A stretch of DNA of 64,000 nucleotides, from contig NC_059475.1 in the NCBI RefSeq assembly GCF_018139145.2, positions 13,130,437-13,194,436 on the forward strand. Reading direction: 5' to 3'. This document shows positions 62,283 to 64,000 of this stretch, piece by piece. Numbering within the stretch: position 1 is the stretch's first letter; each line of letters opens with the position of its first letter. The stretch is from Gymnogyps californianus (taxonomy: Eukaryota; Chordata; Aves; Accipitriformes; Cathartidae). The notes beneath the pieces were generated by a model. It saw only the letters and a list, made by a program, of their open reading frames with translations. It ran no database searches and was not told the origin of the DNA. The translations under genes were made by a program, and so were the position numbers.

Positions 62283-62408
62283 GGTCCAGATTCTACCATC
62301 TGGGCTCATTAAATTACCAATTTGAGAGTTGTCCTAGTGAAATTAGTGAGACCACGCCTGGAGTAAAGCACAAATTATGGCTAAGTAAGGGTTTCAGAGT
62401 AATTCTTT
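62283..62408. repeat. Degraded palindromic amniote repeat
   Basis: GGTCCAGATTCTACCATCTG at the left and GGAGTAAAGCACAAATTATG plus TAAGTAAGGGTTTCAGAGTA at the right reproduce the arms of a palindromic repeat of reptiles and birds (GGCCAGATTCTGCCATC ... GAGTAAGGGTTTCAGAATCTGGCC). About 125 bp, old, and with a partly deleted centre. Confidence 0.6.
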
Positions 62409-64000
62409 ACATTTACAGATAAAACAGAATTCTGCATTTTTAGGCAAAGTGTAGTTAGATGGTTAACCAGGCAATGTGGAATCTGTGTGACATGGCTATT
62501 TTTTGATTTGTTTTTAACAGTATGTCACAATACTTGAGAGATTTTGGTTTTCATTGCTTTGTGAAGAATAATTTGCAAATACTGTGATGGAGAATGCTCT
62601 CGCAAGCCCAAGGGATGTGATTCTTACCATACAATGATTCATATAAACTTACAGGGCTGTCAGACTCATTCGAAGGCTCTGAAATAACTTGCTACATGAC
62701 CATAAAATTTAGTTTAGTTTTTTTCTCTGTCTCCATTTTTGTTTTGGGGTTGGGTTTTTTTTTTGGTATTAAGCCCTTGCTTCCAGACACCTCTGTAAAT
62801 TGTTGATGGACTATTTTCCTGCCATGTTCAAGTTATTTGAATTTTCTCTGCATGTGCTGGGATGATACCAGCATCACCTGCAGTAAAATATTGATGCAAA
62901 ATAAGCATTAAATTGCTTAGAAAAGTCAGTTGATATCACCATATGTACCAGAGTCTCAACTGCATGCGAAGAAACACACTTATGTCACTAAATTTTACAT
63001 ATCTTGTGAAATTGTCTTTTAGAACTCAACTTCTCTTTTGCTGAAAAAAACCCAGTTTGGCCTATTTGACATTTAAGGTAGCTTTGAAATGTGAGGTTTA
63101 AATAATCACTTTTTAAAATATTGACCACAATGATTTTTTTATCAAGCTTTGATGTACAAGTACGCGTACTTCTTTTCCATTGGATTTTGGGTATGGGAAA
63201 AGTGGACTTCTAGAAAACAACAACATAAAAGCACACTATCTTTTTTTATGTGCCAGGTCAGTATCCCATCTTTTTGAGGGTCCCTTCAGCTTATTTTGAT
63301 GTTGAACAGAAAAGCAAATCTTGGAAAATGAATGTAACACATGCATGATAACAGTCGTTATTCACCTTATGCCACATTTATCTCTCTTTTTTTTCTCACC
63401 TTAATTGCTAATAAGTGAATTAGACAGATTTAACACAGTAAAAGTATTGAACTGGTGAGTGGAAAACATTAAAAAACCTGCTGGCTAGCTGTGGAATGTA
63501 CAGTCCTAGAAAGCTTGGCCAGCATCAGCGGGTTTCCTTTCTTGTCCCAAGCAAGGCCTTTTCCAATCGGAACAGGCAGTTCTTTAACAGTCCTCTTACC
63601 TTGATAATGTAATACTAACAATAACAATGAGACACTGGAGGAATTTGGGGAGCTTCAGTGTAGAAAAAATGTTACCAACTGGGAAAAAAATCTCCACTTA
63701 ATCTGGGAAAATTGATAGACACAAGACAATTGGAGAAGGACAAGTAGACCTGGAGTCTGTGGTCAGCATGATTGACTCTGCCTCTGGAGCTGCAATCTGT
63801 GGGAGATTTTCTGACCTTATTTGTGGCAGAACTGTTTGGAATAACGTGGTTTAGAGAATGTTCTCTTCACCGCGATGGGTCTGTTAATACAAGGATTTTG
63901 TGTGTTGTCAGTACCCAGCTTGCTTTTCAGCATCACATTACAGTCGGCTTCTCAAGCAGTCTGGACTTACTGTGGGTTTGAGTAAACAAGAAGTTTTGTA
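62409..64000. other. Non-coding region
   Basis: No gene, tRNA or recognised repeat is seen. AT-rich sequence with short T runs (for example near 62,757). Open frames are below 70 codons. Confidence 0.55.

Noticed and set aside
1..64000. A novel multi-gene system (defence, biosynthetic or viral)
   Set aside because: There are no adjacent substantial coding frames, no shared promoters and no recognisable enzyme motifs. All evidence points to repeat-bearing avian non-coding DNA.

Overview
This window looks like nuclear DNA of a bird, most likely a neoavian one (songbird, falcon, parrot and allies). It has low gene density, AT-leaning sequence broken by stops in all frames, many simple-sequence runs, remnants of CR1 LINEs (the dominant avian retroposon), old MIR/CORE-SINE-like and palindromic amniote repeats, and two solo LTRs of an endogenous-retrovirus family that I recognise as common in neoavian genomes. 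No bacterial, phage or organellar features are visible: no operons, no ribosome-binding-site/ORF organisation, no CRISPR array, no rRNA and no convincing tRNA.

Layout. 1-8.1 kb is unannotated non-coding sequence with a C-rich tract near 3.85 kb and a GC-richer patch at 6.2-6.65 kb. 8.1-8.3 kb holds a minus-strand CR1 fragment that still shows part of the conserved C-terminal peptide of the LINE ORF2. 13,481-14,063 and 21,833-22,414 are two solo LTRs in the same (minus) orientation, each flanked by a perfect 5-bp target-site duplication. The second was inserted into an older repeat, whose two halves can still be read on either side. Around 12, 16.6, 17.6, 29.3, 41.8 and 54.1 kb are short MIR-like fragments. 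At 12.9, 21.8, 23.1, 28.4, 38.6, 45.5 and 62.3 kb are degraded palindromic (MITE-like) amniote repeats. A weak plus-strand CR1 copy lies at 43.8-44.2 kb, and a CR1-like 3' end at 15.1 kb.

No protein-coding gene could be identified. All open frames are short (the longest, 194 codons, lies partly on a CR1 remnant) and none resembles a known host protein. Three short segments (26,610-26,698; 32,947-33,045; 45,950-46,015) have good-looking splice acceptor and donor sites and are offered as weak exon candidates. If any is real, the window is part of a large intron-rich gene or a lncRNA locus; otherwise it is intergenic. I found no evidence of a novel multi-gene system. The most informative structures are the nested LTR insertion, the modular difference between the two LTRs, and a few extreme homopolymer, G-quadruplex or Z-DNA-prone tracts.
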